A stretch of DNA of 64,000 nucleotides from Algoriphagus sp. NG3 (GTDB lineage: Bacteria; Bacteroidota; Bacteroidia; Cytophagales; Cyclobacteriaceae), in assembly GCF_034119865.1 (NCBI RefSeq), contig NZ_CP139421.1:5310501-5374500 (forward strand), given 5' to 3'. The translations under genes and the position numbers were made by a program. The notes under the pieces are model-generated. The model saw only the letters and a list, made by a program, of their open reading frames with translations. It did not search any database and was not told where the DNA came from. Shown in pieces: positions 26,701-35,900 of this stretch (positions within the stretch are counted from its first letter, which is position 1; each line of letters starts with the position of its first letter).

Positions 26701-27681
26701 GAATTGCTGTATGACAGCTCCAAAAAAGCAATGGCGCAATACTTGGAAAACGATCCCGAAAAGGCCTGCACTGTCTTCTATAATTATGTGGAAACAGCTT
26801 TTTTGGGAAACAAAAAGCCTTTGTATTGGGTGATTGAATTGATGGAGGAAAGAAAATCCCTGCTCTTTGATGCCATGTCCCTCCATCAGCAAAATTCCCC
26901 AGTGTTTGCTGAAAAGATTATCAGGCTACTGTCACTTCCTACAGATCTCTTTGAAGATAACAGTATTCTGCTGGGTAAGATGCAGAAAAAGCTTGAATTC
27001 CACCTGCTTGATTTACTGGACTCTTTACCGCATGAAAGTATAAGTACACCCTTTGTTGACCAATTGAACGCTACTTTGGAAGACGGTGTCTTCAATGGAT
27101 CAATAGGTGAGAAAATCAATGACTGGATAGAGAAATCAGGACAAAGTGATTATTTGGAAGTAGAGACAGTTGAAAAAGCCACAGAATCTGTATGGAATTC
27201 TGATGATGACTCTGATTTTACAGGAGAAGATATTGAAGAAATGCATTTTGATGTGCAGCAAATCAGTTCTTTCATGGTATCCTTTACCGCTACTTCCGAA
27301 AATTTAATTTCCCTGATCAACCATTTGCCTTATTACAAAAAAGACAAGTCCAACAATCCTATTTTCCTATCGGTTCTGATCATGAAGCAAGCCGAGATAA
27401 TGGCATTTATTGCCAAAGACATGGCTTTGGGATTGAGGTTGTATCAGAAATTATATGAAATGCTCCTCGACCCAGCATGCGCACCAGATGGCCCATATTC
27501 GACTTATAGCCAACTAGGGGCTATCATCTTCCAGCAATACCTGCAAGGTTCGATATTTTCATTCCAATATGAAATGGCAATCCAGGCGATGTTGGAGGCA
27601 GGGAATTATTCCTCTGCCCATTCGGATTTGCTCGGGGGAATAGTTGAACAACTTCGCCAAAACCAAACTTCCAACATATGA
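23755..27681 (+). CDS. 1308-residue zinc-ribbon protein with large helical body
   Basis: The N-terminus carries a double zinc ribbon with CxxC at 7/10, 24/27, 37/40 and 50/53 (CTWC, then KFCKHCGSE), matching the preceding protein. The remaining 1240 residues are predicted mostly helical, with many HEAT-like or solenoid-like helix pairs (ALTNLLTNTRNIHWPDFKKY, LLLFALQYGAFTQNQLETLL). An acidic patch near residue 1150 (SDDDSDFTGEDIEE) is visible. There is no signal peptide, transmembrane helix or nucleotide-binding motif that I can see. Size and shape suggest a cytoplasmic scaffold. It overlaps the DUF1266 gene by four bases (ATGA). Family unknown to me; function not assigned. Confidence 0.85.
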   Translation: MALAIYCEQCQCKQPHDWQAGDACISCGGVVRKEVRCTWCVQLTPHAKFCKHCGSEVHDDKFFGPARILKSLGVDQLELPAKLRALGEVKLNQYQQQYNQHYALIEKTVQELEHLEDLFLIKGRAKYSQVEEELLEKIPFSQSQIDKFHEYDGKFLDKSPDKLMMTADHPSRSGAELSLVADLRRMPPYGNYYSSQFFVGIIIEYSIWNKSCHPQEFALVLSHPNCFFHNFRWDLFLDPDNHFLEPGKTILEMLVPLLVQAMETSYLQPYAAVALTNLLTNTRNIHWPDFKKYEYLAKEASDHPDVALQLSVALLYNDLDKVSKIAKIDSDYGGYAFEWLLDRHRPELERVASDAVLNDFQLKVIEKKQKIDVSEHNYDLQVWNFDKGELIKKWNNKFSKSVLTGISKEKIREWVAQKEMEFAQMESKKPFDANYESDYKILSPLFIQRLVDYGKFSSDVAKDENDIPLYTRLLLFALQYGAFTQNQLETLLDYGAKLGRNELSEIILSYPPQKELNYSRLYASAFNDLSLYTDYVAGFDRMVSLGEFIESGHYPQPQTINKFFEFLDIHIYQAVAKDDANRNKVVEFFTILFKAENSLSYTAAKYWLGKIFDNSSGTMSEWFSYTAISNGFFGTNTIYYTEGHAKPKSFALGDGLIEDFFDNSWRKFIDTYQEYSCAISQMGSGSVDLLMNWIKSNPLALADQLSQNLDWAVEMITYQKEAFFSNSPVIMDIQDSAGNYPLIEALGHVAWGMGEVALYSLRPSVFEYDQPEKCLIRFHDWLSSENGINLHSPNFEKYAKQYFNFSQAQRIPACMIGFWINYAAPNNQNKEIRDFVDDRFDVLLASHGDKDLPKVLKDGQLFQLSGRYIIEEIMKGMENTISHAIVNFRYGLEIKTNRFLIHALYDYLLEYNDKAKLESRQLELFVNVLIQMVRHTTNKPQTLDNWTTYVLKVLISIGEYIEDKNSLLNALLEFQGSHHSIQELLYDSSKKAMAQYLENDPEKACTVFYNYVETAFLGNKKPLYWVIELMEERKSLLFDAMSLHQQNSPVFAEKIIRLLSLPTDLFEDNSILLGKMQKKLEFHLLDLLDSLPHESISTPFVDQLNATLEDGVFNGSIGEKINDWIEKSGQSDYLEVETVEKATESVWNSDDDSDFTGEDIEEMHFDVQQISSFMVSFTATSENLISLINHLPYYKKDKSNNPIFLSVLIMKQAEIMAFIAKDMALGLRLYQKLYEMLLDPACAPDGPYSTYSQLGAIIFQQYLQGSIFSFQYEMAIQAMLEAGNYSSAHSDLLGGIVEQLRQNQTSNI

Positions 27682-28337
27682 CCCAGGAAACGTTAGAAAA
27701 GGAATTGTATCAAGGGCTAAATCTTTCAGCATTGATGCTCAATGCGCTTGGGGGGCAAAGCGAACTTTCATTGTCAGGGTTTGAGAACCCTGATCGGTCG
27801 ATTTTCAATCATTTGATGCGGTTTCTGAACAGCAAGGGGATCTTTCATGAACAAAGTGCCATAAGAATCCTTCAGGGACTCTTGAATGACAATGGTCCAA
27901 ACAACTTGTTCATGGATCAACTTCGCATTTTTGATACTTTTTCAGAGGCTGATTTTAGGGTTTATATAGATGGGCTTGAGGACTCTTTTGCCAGCAAAAG
28001 TGCACAGATCGTATGGATCAATAGGGTAAGTCTGAGAAAAGTTGGCATCAGAGGTTATGACATCAGTTTGTACGTCTTGCTCAGCAGGCTCTCTTTTACC
28101 TGTGGGTTGATTTCTGAAAAGGAGCTGATCAGGAGAGTGCTTCACATCCTTCCCATTGCAGTATCTCTATTTTCGGATTGGCAGGAATATAATGACAACG
28201 TCCTTTTGGGCAACCATTACACTACCCCTACCATGCAGCTGGATTCAATGGAAATATTGCCTTCCAACAACCTGTATGCAGCTTGGCATAGAATGATGCA
28301 ACAGGAAGGAATGCTAGTGCATCCATTTAAATTTTGA
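27678..28337 (+). CDS. DUF1266-like protein
   Basis: 219 residues, soluble. The C-terminal half shows the DUF1266 signature order: GIRGYDISLYVLLSRLSFTC (domain start), GLISEKELIRRVLHIL (usually GYLSEEEAW...), then SLFSDWQEYNDNVLLGNHY (usually YxSWeeFgxxYLLGR). DUF1266 proteins occur in E. coli (YbeR/YbeU) and elsewhere without a known biochemical role. The N-terminal 90 residues are helical and not recognised. The gene overlaps the giant zinc-ribbon gene by four bases and abuts the TPR gene, so all are co-translated. Confidence 0.7.
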   Translation: MTQETLEKELYQGLNLSALMLNALGGQSELSLSGFENPDRSIFNHLMRFLNSKGIFHEQSAIRILQGLLNDNGPNNLFMDQLRIFDTFSEADFRVYIDGLEDSFASKSAQIVWINRVSLRKVGIRGYDISLYVLLSRLSFTCGLISEKELIRRVLHILPIAVSLFSDWQEYNDNVLLGNHYTTPTMQLDSMEILPSNNLYAAWHRMMQQEGMLVHPFKF

Positions 28338-28354
28338 AAATTAAAAGCAAAACC

Positions 28355-30595
28355 ATGTTCAATAACTATATCGCTTTGGCTTATAAAGCTTTTGAAAAAT
28401 CAGATTTTGGAGCAATGAGGCATGCTTTGGAAGATGCGGAAGACCATGTCCAAGAGCAAGATGCAAGCCATGAGGTCCTTTTGTCCCGCGCATGGCTGAA
28501 GTGGATCGGAAAGCAATGCAAAGACCAAGAACTTTTGGATAGCTCCAAGATTCAGTTCGATAGATTATTAGCTCATGATGCTTTAGAAGGTGATGATTTC
28601 CTTTTTTTGATAAACGAAGCTTGCGAAGTGTCCCTTGAACTGATCGATCAGGGTTTGCAATACGCCCCTGATCATGTTGGATTGACTAAATGCCTTGGGG
28701 ATTTTTATTTGCAAAATCAAGATTATACCAACGCCATAAGCTATTATCAAAAAGCACTTCTCGGCATCCCTGATGATACGTTGACGATTTTAAAATTGCA
28801 AAAATGTAGGTATAACCGCATTCAGGAGCTTGAGAGTTTGTTCTCAGAGGAAGAGAGTGAAGCAGTATTTTTTGAATTGCTCCCGTTGTACAAGCAAACT
28901 CACCAACCGGATAAGCTATCGAAATTGATCACTGAGATGGAAAGCCATGCTTGGTTATCCGACTATGAAGTATCGGATTTTTGGGCGATTTGTAATCTGC
29001 AGCAAAATCGGACGGAACAGGCAGTGAAGATATGGGAGATTCAGACGAAGCAAAAATCCATTAACCAAGAAAGTGCATTGACTCTTGCCAAAATATATAT
29101 CCATTCAGGGAATCCAAAAAAAGCATTGAAGGTGCTAAGCTCAATTGAATGGGAATTTGGGCAGGCCCAAGTAAAGTCAATGGATAAAATTGTGCCTTTG
29201 GATCTTCAAGCTGTAGTGCATCAAGCTTTTACTCTGAGCGCGGGGATATTGAGAGCTTCAGCATTGATAAAAACAAAAAGTATGGGCGAGGCCAATGCCA
29301 TCCTCGATGACTTGCTGAAAACTTTCCCAAAAGAATCTAGGCTATGGTTGTTGAAAGCTGAAATCCAGAGTGAAGCACAAAACCATGAAGCCGTTTTCCA
29401 CTGCTTTTCACAAAGCAAGCTTCACGGAGCAAATCCTCTTCAACTTGAAGAAACTAAAGCCTTACATTTTTTTAGAACACATGATTTCCAAAAAGCAGTT
29501 GATGTTTTGGAAAACATCAGAAAGTCCAGCCAGCCCAGTGCCCAAGGCAATTACATATTAGGCTTAGCGTATGAACAGCTTGGGGAAAAAGAAAAGGCAG
29601 CAATGACTTTGAATAGCTGTGTCAGACAGTTTGTCACAACAGAAGACCGCCTGCAAGCATTACATTCCCTGCTTTTGATTTATTTGGATACGAAATCCCT
29701 TGATGAAGTCATCAGAACTCTCCGGGCAATACTCCCTTATTTCCAAGATGGATCGGAGAATCATAGAAAATTCTCCCTGATGCTCGCTGAGAATTACTAT
29801 CAAAACAAGGAAGCTTCAAAGGCTGTTGAATTATTGGTTTCGCTACACAAGAAGGAATCCTTGTCACGTCCCTATTTGAGTTATTTGGAAATGCTGTTTG
29901 CGCATGATTTTGGGAAAGGGTTTGATGTCACAATGGAACCTGCGAGTGAAAACTCACTGATAGCAGATCCTACCGATGCATATAAGCACTTTCACAATGG
30001 CATGGTGTATTCCTTGTTGAAAAATAATATGGAGGCTTCAAAAAGCTATGAATTGGCTGCTGATGGAGGTGTATTTGCTGAGTCCTATTATAAAGAAGCG
30101 CTTCACAAGGCCTATCTTGAATCTTCATTTGATGATTGCATCCGGATCTATAAAAAGCTAAAGTCAGTCAGCCCTGCACTTTTTGAAGACCATTATGATG
30201 CGATCTATGCCTACGCTATTTTTATGAAATGGGATTATGAACAAGTCATTCAGGAATACGATCATCTACTCTATACCTATCCAAAATTGTTTTCAGGAAA
30301 GGATCTTGTAAAAATCTGGTCAAATACCTTGGGAATAGCCTACTTCAAACTCGGACAATTTGAAAATGCGAAAAGATATATTGGGATGAATTTAAGCAGG
30401 ATGGAGTCATTGGAGGAAGAATCTATGATCCGCCTGAAAGATATTGCAGCTACTAGGGCTGATGATAAGAAAACCGAATATTATTTATTGCTGGACATTC
30501 TCCAAACTTGGGATTATAGGATGACAGATCAGGAAAAACTGGATTATAATCGGATCAAAGCAGAACTTCAGGCTTCTTTGTTTTATGCATCTTGA
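28355..30595 (+). CDS. large TPR-repeat protein, last gene of the zinc-ribbon operon
   Basis: About 746 residues from ATG 28355 (MFNNYIALAYKAFEKSDFGA). A TTG at 28334 overlapping the previous stop is a possible earlier start. The whole chain is TPR-like, with clear units such as LGDFYLQNQDYTNAISYYQKAL, LGLAYEQLGEKEKAAMTLNS and LGIAYFKLGQFENAKRYIGM. There is no signal peptide or catalytic domain. As the fourth gene of the operon it probably scaffolds a complex with the zinc-ribbon and DUF1266 proteins. No terminator hairpin was found directly after the stop. Function unknown. Confidence 0.85.
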   Translation: MFNNYIALAYKAFEKSDFGAMRHALEDAEDHVQEQDASHEVLLSRAWLKWIGKQCKDQELLDSSKIQFDRLLAHDALEGDDFLFLINEACEVSLELIDQGLQYAPDHVGLTKCLGDFYLQNQDYTNAISYYQKALLGIPDDTLTILKLQKCRYNRIQELESLFSEEESEAVFFELLPLYKQTHQPDKLSKLITEMESHAWLSDYEVSDFWAICNLQQNRTEQAVKIWEIQTKQKSINQESALTLAKIYIHSGNPKKALKVLSSIEWEFGQAQVKSMDKIVPLDLQAVVHQAFTLSAGILRASALIKTKSMGEANAILDDLLKTFPKESRLWLLKAEIQSEAQNHEAVFHCFSQSKLHGANPLQLEETKALHFFRTHDFQKAVDVLENIRKSSQPSAQGNYILGLAYEQLGEKEKAAMTLNSCVRQFVTTEDRLQALHSLLLIYLDTKSLDEVIRTLRAILPYFQDGSENHRKFSLMLAENYYQNKEASKAVELLVSLHKKESLSRPYLSYLEMLFAHDFGKGFDVTMEPASENSLIADPTDAYKHFHNGMVYSLLKNNMEASKSYELAADGGVFAESYYKEALHKAYLESSFDDCIRIYKKLKSVSPALFEDHYDAIYAYAIFMKWDYEQVIQEYDHLLYTYPKLFSGKDLVKIWSNTLGIAYFKLGQFENAKRYIGMNLSRMESLEEESMIRLKDIAATRADDKKTEYYLLLDILQTWDYRMTDQEKLDYNRIKAELQASLFYAS

Positions 30596-30888
30596 CGGTA
30601 GATGTTAGTTGTTTTCACCATCCTGATTCATTTTTGGAGCGCCCTAAAATAACATTGTCGGCAACATTACGGATAATCATATAATTAAACATGGATATAC
30701 GGAATGATGCCAGTAGCCATAATTTCTTTGCTCAGCCGGACAGAAGACCGAAGACGGGTGACCGAAGCGGCCTAAATGCTAGCGTTAATCATATTCTATT
30801 TTGCTTTAGCCTCATTACTGGTATAAAAGCGGATATGCATGTAATTAAATCAATAATTAGCCTTAGTTACGGTAGCATCCCTTTTTTT

Positions 30889-30931
30889 TTCCATTGGTGG
30901 TGGGGATTTGCCACCAGTAAGTTTTATTGAT
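30889..30931 (+). repeat. hairpin repeat C, copy 2
   Basis: TGGTGG pairs with CCACCA around a GGATTTG loop, followed by AGTAAGTTTTATTGAT. Relative to copy 1 at 17808-17850, six bases differ. The stem differences include a compensatory change (A-T to G-C), so the hairpin itself is conserved. Confidence 0.65.
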
Positions 30932-30951
30932 TTTTACTGCTTTAATAAAGC

Positions 30952-30959
30952 TATTTTTG
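30952..30959 (+). promoter_or_regulatory. minus-7 box of the hydrolase gene
   Basis: TATTTTTG fits TAnnTTTG, 41 bases before the ATG at 31001. Upstream is hairpin repeat C, ending 20 bases before the box. Confidence 0.4.
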
Positions 30960-31000
30960 TTAGCAGACAACCTTATGCCAAGCCTGCAGGTTAACCATAT

Positions 31001-31783
31001 ATGTTGTACCACAAAGTATTTTCTCATTCAGAAAGCAAAGAATGGGTAGTGTTTATCCATGGGGCTGGAGGCTCTTCGGCAGTATGGTTTAAGCAGCTTA
31101 AGGATTTTAGTGAAAAGTATAATCTTTTGCTGATTGATCTTCGCGGACATGGCAAGTCTGCTGATCTTCCCCAGGCAATTTATAATGAGGAATATACTTT
31201 TGAAGGTGTTACTTTGGATGTAATCAAAGTTCTTGATCATCTAAAGATCCCCCCGGCCCATTTTATGGGAGTGTCACTGGGAACGATCATCGTCCGTCAG
31301 CTTGCAGAACTTGAACGTTGGCGGGTTAAATCACTTGTGATGGCAGGAGCTGTCACGAGATTAACGGCCCGATCTAGAATATTGGTGTTCTTGGGTAGTA
31401 CATTTAAGCGAGTGATACCTTATATGTGGCTTTACAGATTGTTTGCCTTTGTGATCTTGCCAAGAAAGCAGCACGCAGAGTCAAGAAATTTGTTTGTCCG
31501 CGAAGCTCAAAAACTATGTCAAAAGGAATTTATTCGATGGTTTCAATTGACGAAGGATATAAATCCGCTTCTGCGATATTTCAAGGAGTCCGATTTGGGG
31601 ATCCCTACGTTGTATGTGATGGGAGATCAGGATGTCATGTTTTTGGAACCGGTAAAGAAATTAATTAAAACACATAAAAACTCAGTTCTGAATATAATGA
31701 AGAAATGCGGCCATGTGGTGAATGTGGAAAGACCTCAGGAGTTTAACCGACTTTCGCTCGCATTTATCCAAAATCAAACCTAA
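31001..31783 (+). CDS. alpha/beta-fold hydrolase
   Basis: 260 residues, no signal peptide. The oxyanion-hole motif is FIHGAGGSS near residue 19. The nucleophile elbow is G-V-S92-L-G. The acid residue is in LYVMGDQDVMF and the catalytic histidine in KKCGHVVNVERPQEF. These give a complete Ser-Asp-His triad as in esterases, lipases and related hydrolases. Substrate cannot be inferred. The gene has its own promoter box and is 115 bases from the efflux operon, separated from it by a type B repeat. Confidence 0.9.
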   Translation: MLYHKVFSHSESKEWVVFIHGAGGSSAVWFKQLKDFSEKYNLLLIDLRGHGKSADLPQAIYNEEYTFEGVTLDVIKVLDHLKIPPAHFMGVSLGTIIVRQLAELERWRVKSLVMAGAVTRLTARSRILVFLGSTFKRVIPYMWLYRLFAFVILPRKQHAESRNLFVREAQKLCQKEFIRWFQLTKDINPLLRYFKESDLGIPTLYVMGDQDVMFLEPVKKLIKTHKNSVLNIMKKCGHVVNVERPQEFNRLSLAFIQNQT

Positions 31784-31804
31784 AAAAGCCTATCAGTTTT
31801 CTAC

Positions 31805-31898
31805 ATGAAATCGAGCAAGCTTCAAATCTAACCTATGTGATGATTAGTAGTTGACTGTCTTTCAGTATGCTCGACTCTTGAGAGGAATTTAAAAATAC
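31805..31898 (+). repeat. intergenic repeat B, diverged copy 1
   Basis: Starts ATGAAATCGAGCA and ends in ACATGAAA 94 bases later, where the second ATG is the start codon of the efflux adaptor. Only the ends and GATGATTA in the middle match the better copies at 39481 and 48788-48988. Confidence 0.4.
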
Positions 31899-32981
31899 AT
31901 GAAAAAGCAAACGAAGACCATATTGATCATCGCTGTAGTCGTGATTGCGGCGGCAGCCTACTTTTATCCTAGAATGGATGTCCGTAAGAGCAACGATATG
32001 GGAGTTGCCTCCGTAGGTGCGGGCCCTGGTACTCCTACTGATTTGCCGGTAAAGGTGGTGAAGCTTAAGCGTGAAACACTTAGAAACCAGCTTTCGATGA
32101 CCGGCACGATCTTGCCCAACGAATCTGTGGATCTCCGCTCAGAAATCTCTGGTCTGGTGACAAAAATCGCTTTCAAAGAAGGGGAGTATGTCACGAAAGG
32201 CACTCCGCTGGTTTATCTGAACGATGATGAGCTGCAGGCACAATATCAGCGCCTGGAATATACCCAGAAGCTTTTTGAAAGTCAGGAAAACAGGCAGAAA
32301 CAGTTGCTGGCAAGAGAGGCGATCAGCCAAGAGGAATATGATATCGTATTGAATCAATACAATACCACACTTTCCGATCTTAAACTGGTCGAGGCGCAGC
32401 TTTCCAAGACGGTCATCAGAGCACCGTTTAATGGGATCCTGGGGTTGAGACAGATCAGTGAGGGATCCGTGATCGGTACTGCGGACATTATTGCCAATTT
32501 CGTGAATATTGATCCGATCAAAATTGAATTTTCAATTCCCGAGCGCTATGCAAGTATGGTCAGTGTAGGTTCTTCAATCTATTTTACCAATGAGTCTTCA
32601 CCCGATGAAGTTGTGGGGAAGGTGTATGCTTTTGAACCTCAGATAGATGCTGCCACGCGTACCTTGAGGTTGCGGGCAGAGAGTCCGAATAAGGACAGAA
32701 AGTACCTTCCGGGGATGTTTGTAAGGATTCGTTTTGTACTGGGAGAGACTGAAGATGCCTTGATGGTTCCCTCAGAGTCTGTTATTCCGGAATTGCAGGG
32801 ATATAAAGTGTTCATAGTCGGTGCTGAAAATAAAGCCGAGGAGCGTTCGGTAGAGATCGGCACCCGTACAGATACCCATGTGCAGATCACCAGTGGTCTG
32901 AAGGAGGGGGATCTGGTTCTCACCACAGGTGTATTGCAAGCAAGTACAGGCACCCCTTTAGAGTTCACCCAAATCAACTGA
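31899..32981 (+). CDS. RND efflux periplasmic adaptor (membrane fusion protein)
   Basis: 360 residues. An N-terminal membrane anchor (TILIIAVVVIAAAAYFY) precedes a barrel-sandwich/lipoyl region (LRSEISGLVTKIAFKEGEYV, and VIRAPFNGILGLRQISEGSV on the far side). The short coiled-coil hairpin between them has QAQYQRLEYTQKLFESQ. The beta-barrel and membrane-proximal domains follow (KIEFSIPERYASMV; VMVPSES-like VPSESVIPEL). This is the AcrA/MexA family. One base separates it from the pump gene, and the outer membrane factor follows, so the three form one tripartite system. Confidence 0.95.
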   Translation: MKKQTKTILIIAVVVIAAAAYFYPRMDVRKSNDMGVASVGAGPGTPTDLPVKVVKLKRETLRNQLSMTGTILPNESVDLRSEISGLVTKIAFKEGEYVTKGTPLVYLNDDELQAQYQRLEYTQKLFESQENRQKQLLAREAISQEEYDIVLNQYNTTLSDLKLVEAQLSKTVIRAPFNGILGLRQISEGSVIGTADIIANFVNIDPIKIEFSIPERYASMVSVGSSIYFTNESSPDEVVGKVYAFEPQIDAATRTLRLRAESPNKDRKYLPGMFVRIRFVLGETEDALMVPSESVIPELQGYKVFIVGAENKAEERSVEIGTRTDTHVQITSGLKEGDLVLTTGVLQASTGTPLEFTQIN

Positions 32982-32982
32982 C

Positions 32983-35900
32983 ATGGCTAGTTTATCCAAC
33001 ATAAGTGTAAACAGGCCGGTATTGGCCATCGTGATGTCTCTGGTCATCATGCTTTTTGGTGCCATCGGTATTTCCTTGTTGGGAATCCGGGAGTTTCCCA
33101 GCGTGGATCCACCCATCATCAATGTGAGGACCACTTACGTAGGAGCCAATGCGGATGTAATCGAGGCGCAGATCACTGAGCCACTGGAAGAGGCTATTAA
33201 TGGGATCCAGGGGATCAAATCCCTCACCTCTACCAGTAATGACGGAGCAAGTAGTATTACTGTGGAGTTTGATGTGGGGGGAGACCTTGAAGCTGCCGCA
33301 AATGACGTCCGGGACAAAGTCTCCGGTGCGCAGCGTAATCTTCCGCCTGATGCTGAGCCTCCGGTGGTATCCAAAGCGGATGCTGACTCTGAGCCCATCG
33401 TTTTCCTGAATGTGAAAAGTAGTGAGAGAAGCCTACTGGAACTCTCGGATATTGCGCAGAATGTTTTCAAGGAAAGGCTCCAAACCATCCCTGGAGTAAG
33501 CCAAGTCAGGATCTGGGGGGAGAAAGAATATGCGATCCGACTGCGCATGGATCCACTGAAAATGGCTTCCTATGGAGTGACTCCCCTGGATATCCTGTCC
33601 AAAGTGCAAAGCGAGAACGTGGAATTGCCTTCTGGTAAAATAGAAGGAGAGACGATTGAGCTCTCTGTCCGCACCAAAAGCAGGCTGAGTTCACCGCAGG
33701 AATTCAACGATCTGATCATCAAAGAAGACCAGAACAATATCGTCCGCTTCCAGGATGTGGGAAAAGCTGAGCTGGCAGCGCTCAATGAGCGTAGTATCCT
33801 GAAGCGGGACGGAGTGCCCATGGTCGGAGTGGTATTGGTGCCACTTCCCGGATCCAACAGTATAGAGATTGCCGATGAATTCTATAGAAGACTGGAATTC
33901 ATCAAGAAGGATCTTCCCGCTGACGTAGGGCTGGAGATTGGTTTTGACAAGACCAGCTACATCAGGAGTTCTATCTCTGAAGTGCAGGAAACCATTGTTA
34001 CTGCCTTTGTCCTAGTTGTTGCCATTATCTTCCTCTTTTTGAGAGACTGGAGGACTACTTTCATTCCTGTATTGACTATCCCTATATCATTGGTCGGGGT
34101 GTTCTTTATCATGTACCTGATGGGTTTTTCTATCAATGTACTTACGCTATTGGGTATAGTACTATCCATAGGACTTGTAGTGGATGATGCCATAGTAGTG
34201 CTAGAGAACATATATTCCAGGATAGAAAAAGGGGAGAATCCCCAAGAAGCAGCAGCAAAGGGATCCGAAGAGATATTTTTTGCTGTAATCGCTACCACTG
34301 TAGCCCTTGCCGCAGTTTTTCTTCCTGTGATTTTCCTTACAGGTACCACCGGTCGTCTTTTCCGTGAATTTGGTATCGTGGTCGCCGGGGCTGTGATCAT
34401 TTCCTCTTTCGTGGCGTTGACGATGACTCCTATGCTGAGTTCTAAATTTCTGAAGAAAAGGGAGAAACATAACCGCTTCTACAATTTTACGGAGCCTGGT
34501 TTTGTATGGATCAACGATAAGTATGATAGGGCTCTTTCTTGGTTTATGCAGTTCCGTTGGGTCTCATTTGTCATGATTGCGGGAATGGGTTTTGGTATCT
34601 ATTGGTTGTTCAATGAAATCCCTACGGAGCTGGCACCGACTGAGGATAGAGGTGAAATAGTCATCCGGATGAATGGCCCCGAAGGTGCTACATTCAGCTA
34701 TATGGATCATATTATTGATCAAATGGTAGCAGAGTTTATAGCTGACTATCCCAAAGAGGAGGTGAGTGGCTTGGTGTCGGTGACCTCACCTGGTTTTGGT
34801 ACTTCAAGCACGAATTCCGGCTTTGTGAGATTTATCCTTACAGATGCTGAAAATAGAGAAAAGACCCAAGGGGAATATTTCAACGAAATAAACCAAAAGC
34901 TTAAGAAATACACTGGTGTAAAGGCATTTGCTTCCCAAGCCCAATCCATCGGTAACAGTCGGGGCGGACTTCCTGTGCAGTATGTCCTGCAGGCGCCTAC
35001 CCTGGATAAGTTGAAGGAAATAATCCCTACATTCATGGCAGAAGTAGACAAGAGTCCAGTATTTATTTTCTCGGACATCAACCTGAAATTTACAAAGCCA
35101 GAGCTGGAGATCGAGATAGATAGAGCCAAGGCAAGAAATATAGGGGTTTCCGTACAGGAAATAGCCCGTACCCTTCAGCTTTCCTATTCCGGACAGCGAT
35201 TCGCTTATTTCATCCGAAACGGTAAGCAATATCAAGTAGTCGGGGAGATGAGACTGGAAGATAGAAATGAGCCCATCAACCTGAGAATGCTGTATGTACG
35301 GGCTGAAAACGGTTCCTTAGTACAGCTGGACAATTTGGTCACTGTGACGGAAAAGAGCACACCACCACAGTTGTACCGGTTCAATCGTTTTGTGGCCGGT
35401 ACGGTATCTGCCAACCTAGCTGAAGGATATACCATCGGAGATGGTTTGGATGAAATGGACAGAATTGCCGCTGAAGTGTTGGATGAGTCATTTACTACGG
35501 ATGTTTCAGGCCCTTCCAAGGAATTCAGGGAAAGTTCAAACAGCTTGCTGTTTGCGTTTATGTTTGCATTGATACTTATTTACCTTGTGCTGTCCGCACA
35601 GTTTGAGTCCTTCTTGGATCCACTGACTATCATGTTTACCGTTCCATTGGCATTATTTGGAGCGCTGTTTACCCTGTGGTTATTTGGATTTACCCTGAAT
35701 ATTTTCAGCCAGATCGGTATTATCATGTTGATAGGCCTGGTGACCAAAAACGGGATACTGATCGTGGAATTTGCCAATCAACGAAAGGCAACCGGCATGT
35801 CTGTACAAGAGGCTATATATGGAGCGGCTGTAGCTAGGTTCAGGCCAATTTTGATGACCAGTTTATCCACTATTTTGGGGATTTTGCCTATTGCTCTTGG

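Larger units (their letters stand above)
30596..31000. other. 405-base intergenic region with dispersed repeats
   Basis: Contains a reverse-oriented GTCTTC-type repeat (30736-30767), hairpin repeat C copy 2 (30889-30931) and a promoter box (30952-30959). An 80-codon open frame at 30691-30930 runs through both repeats and is not protein-like. Confidence 0.6.

Noticed and set aside
23172..30595. Zinc-ribbon operon as a known restriction or BREX/DISARM defence locus
   Set aside because: No methyltransferase, nuclease, helicase or ATPase motif is visible in any of the four proteins, so a defence label would be unsupported.
30691..30930. 79-codon open frame on the plus strand
   Set aside because: It crosses two repeat elements and its translation has no protein-like pattern.
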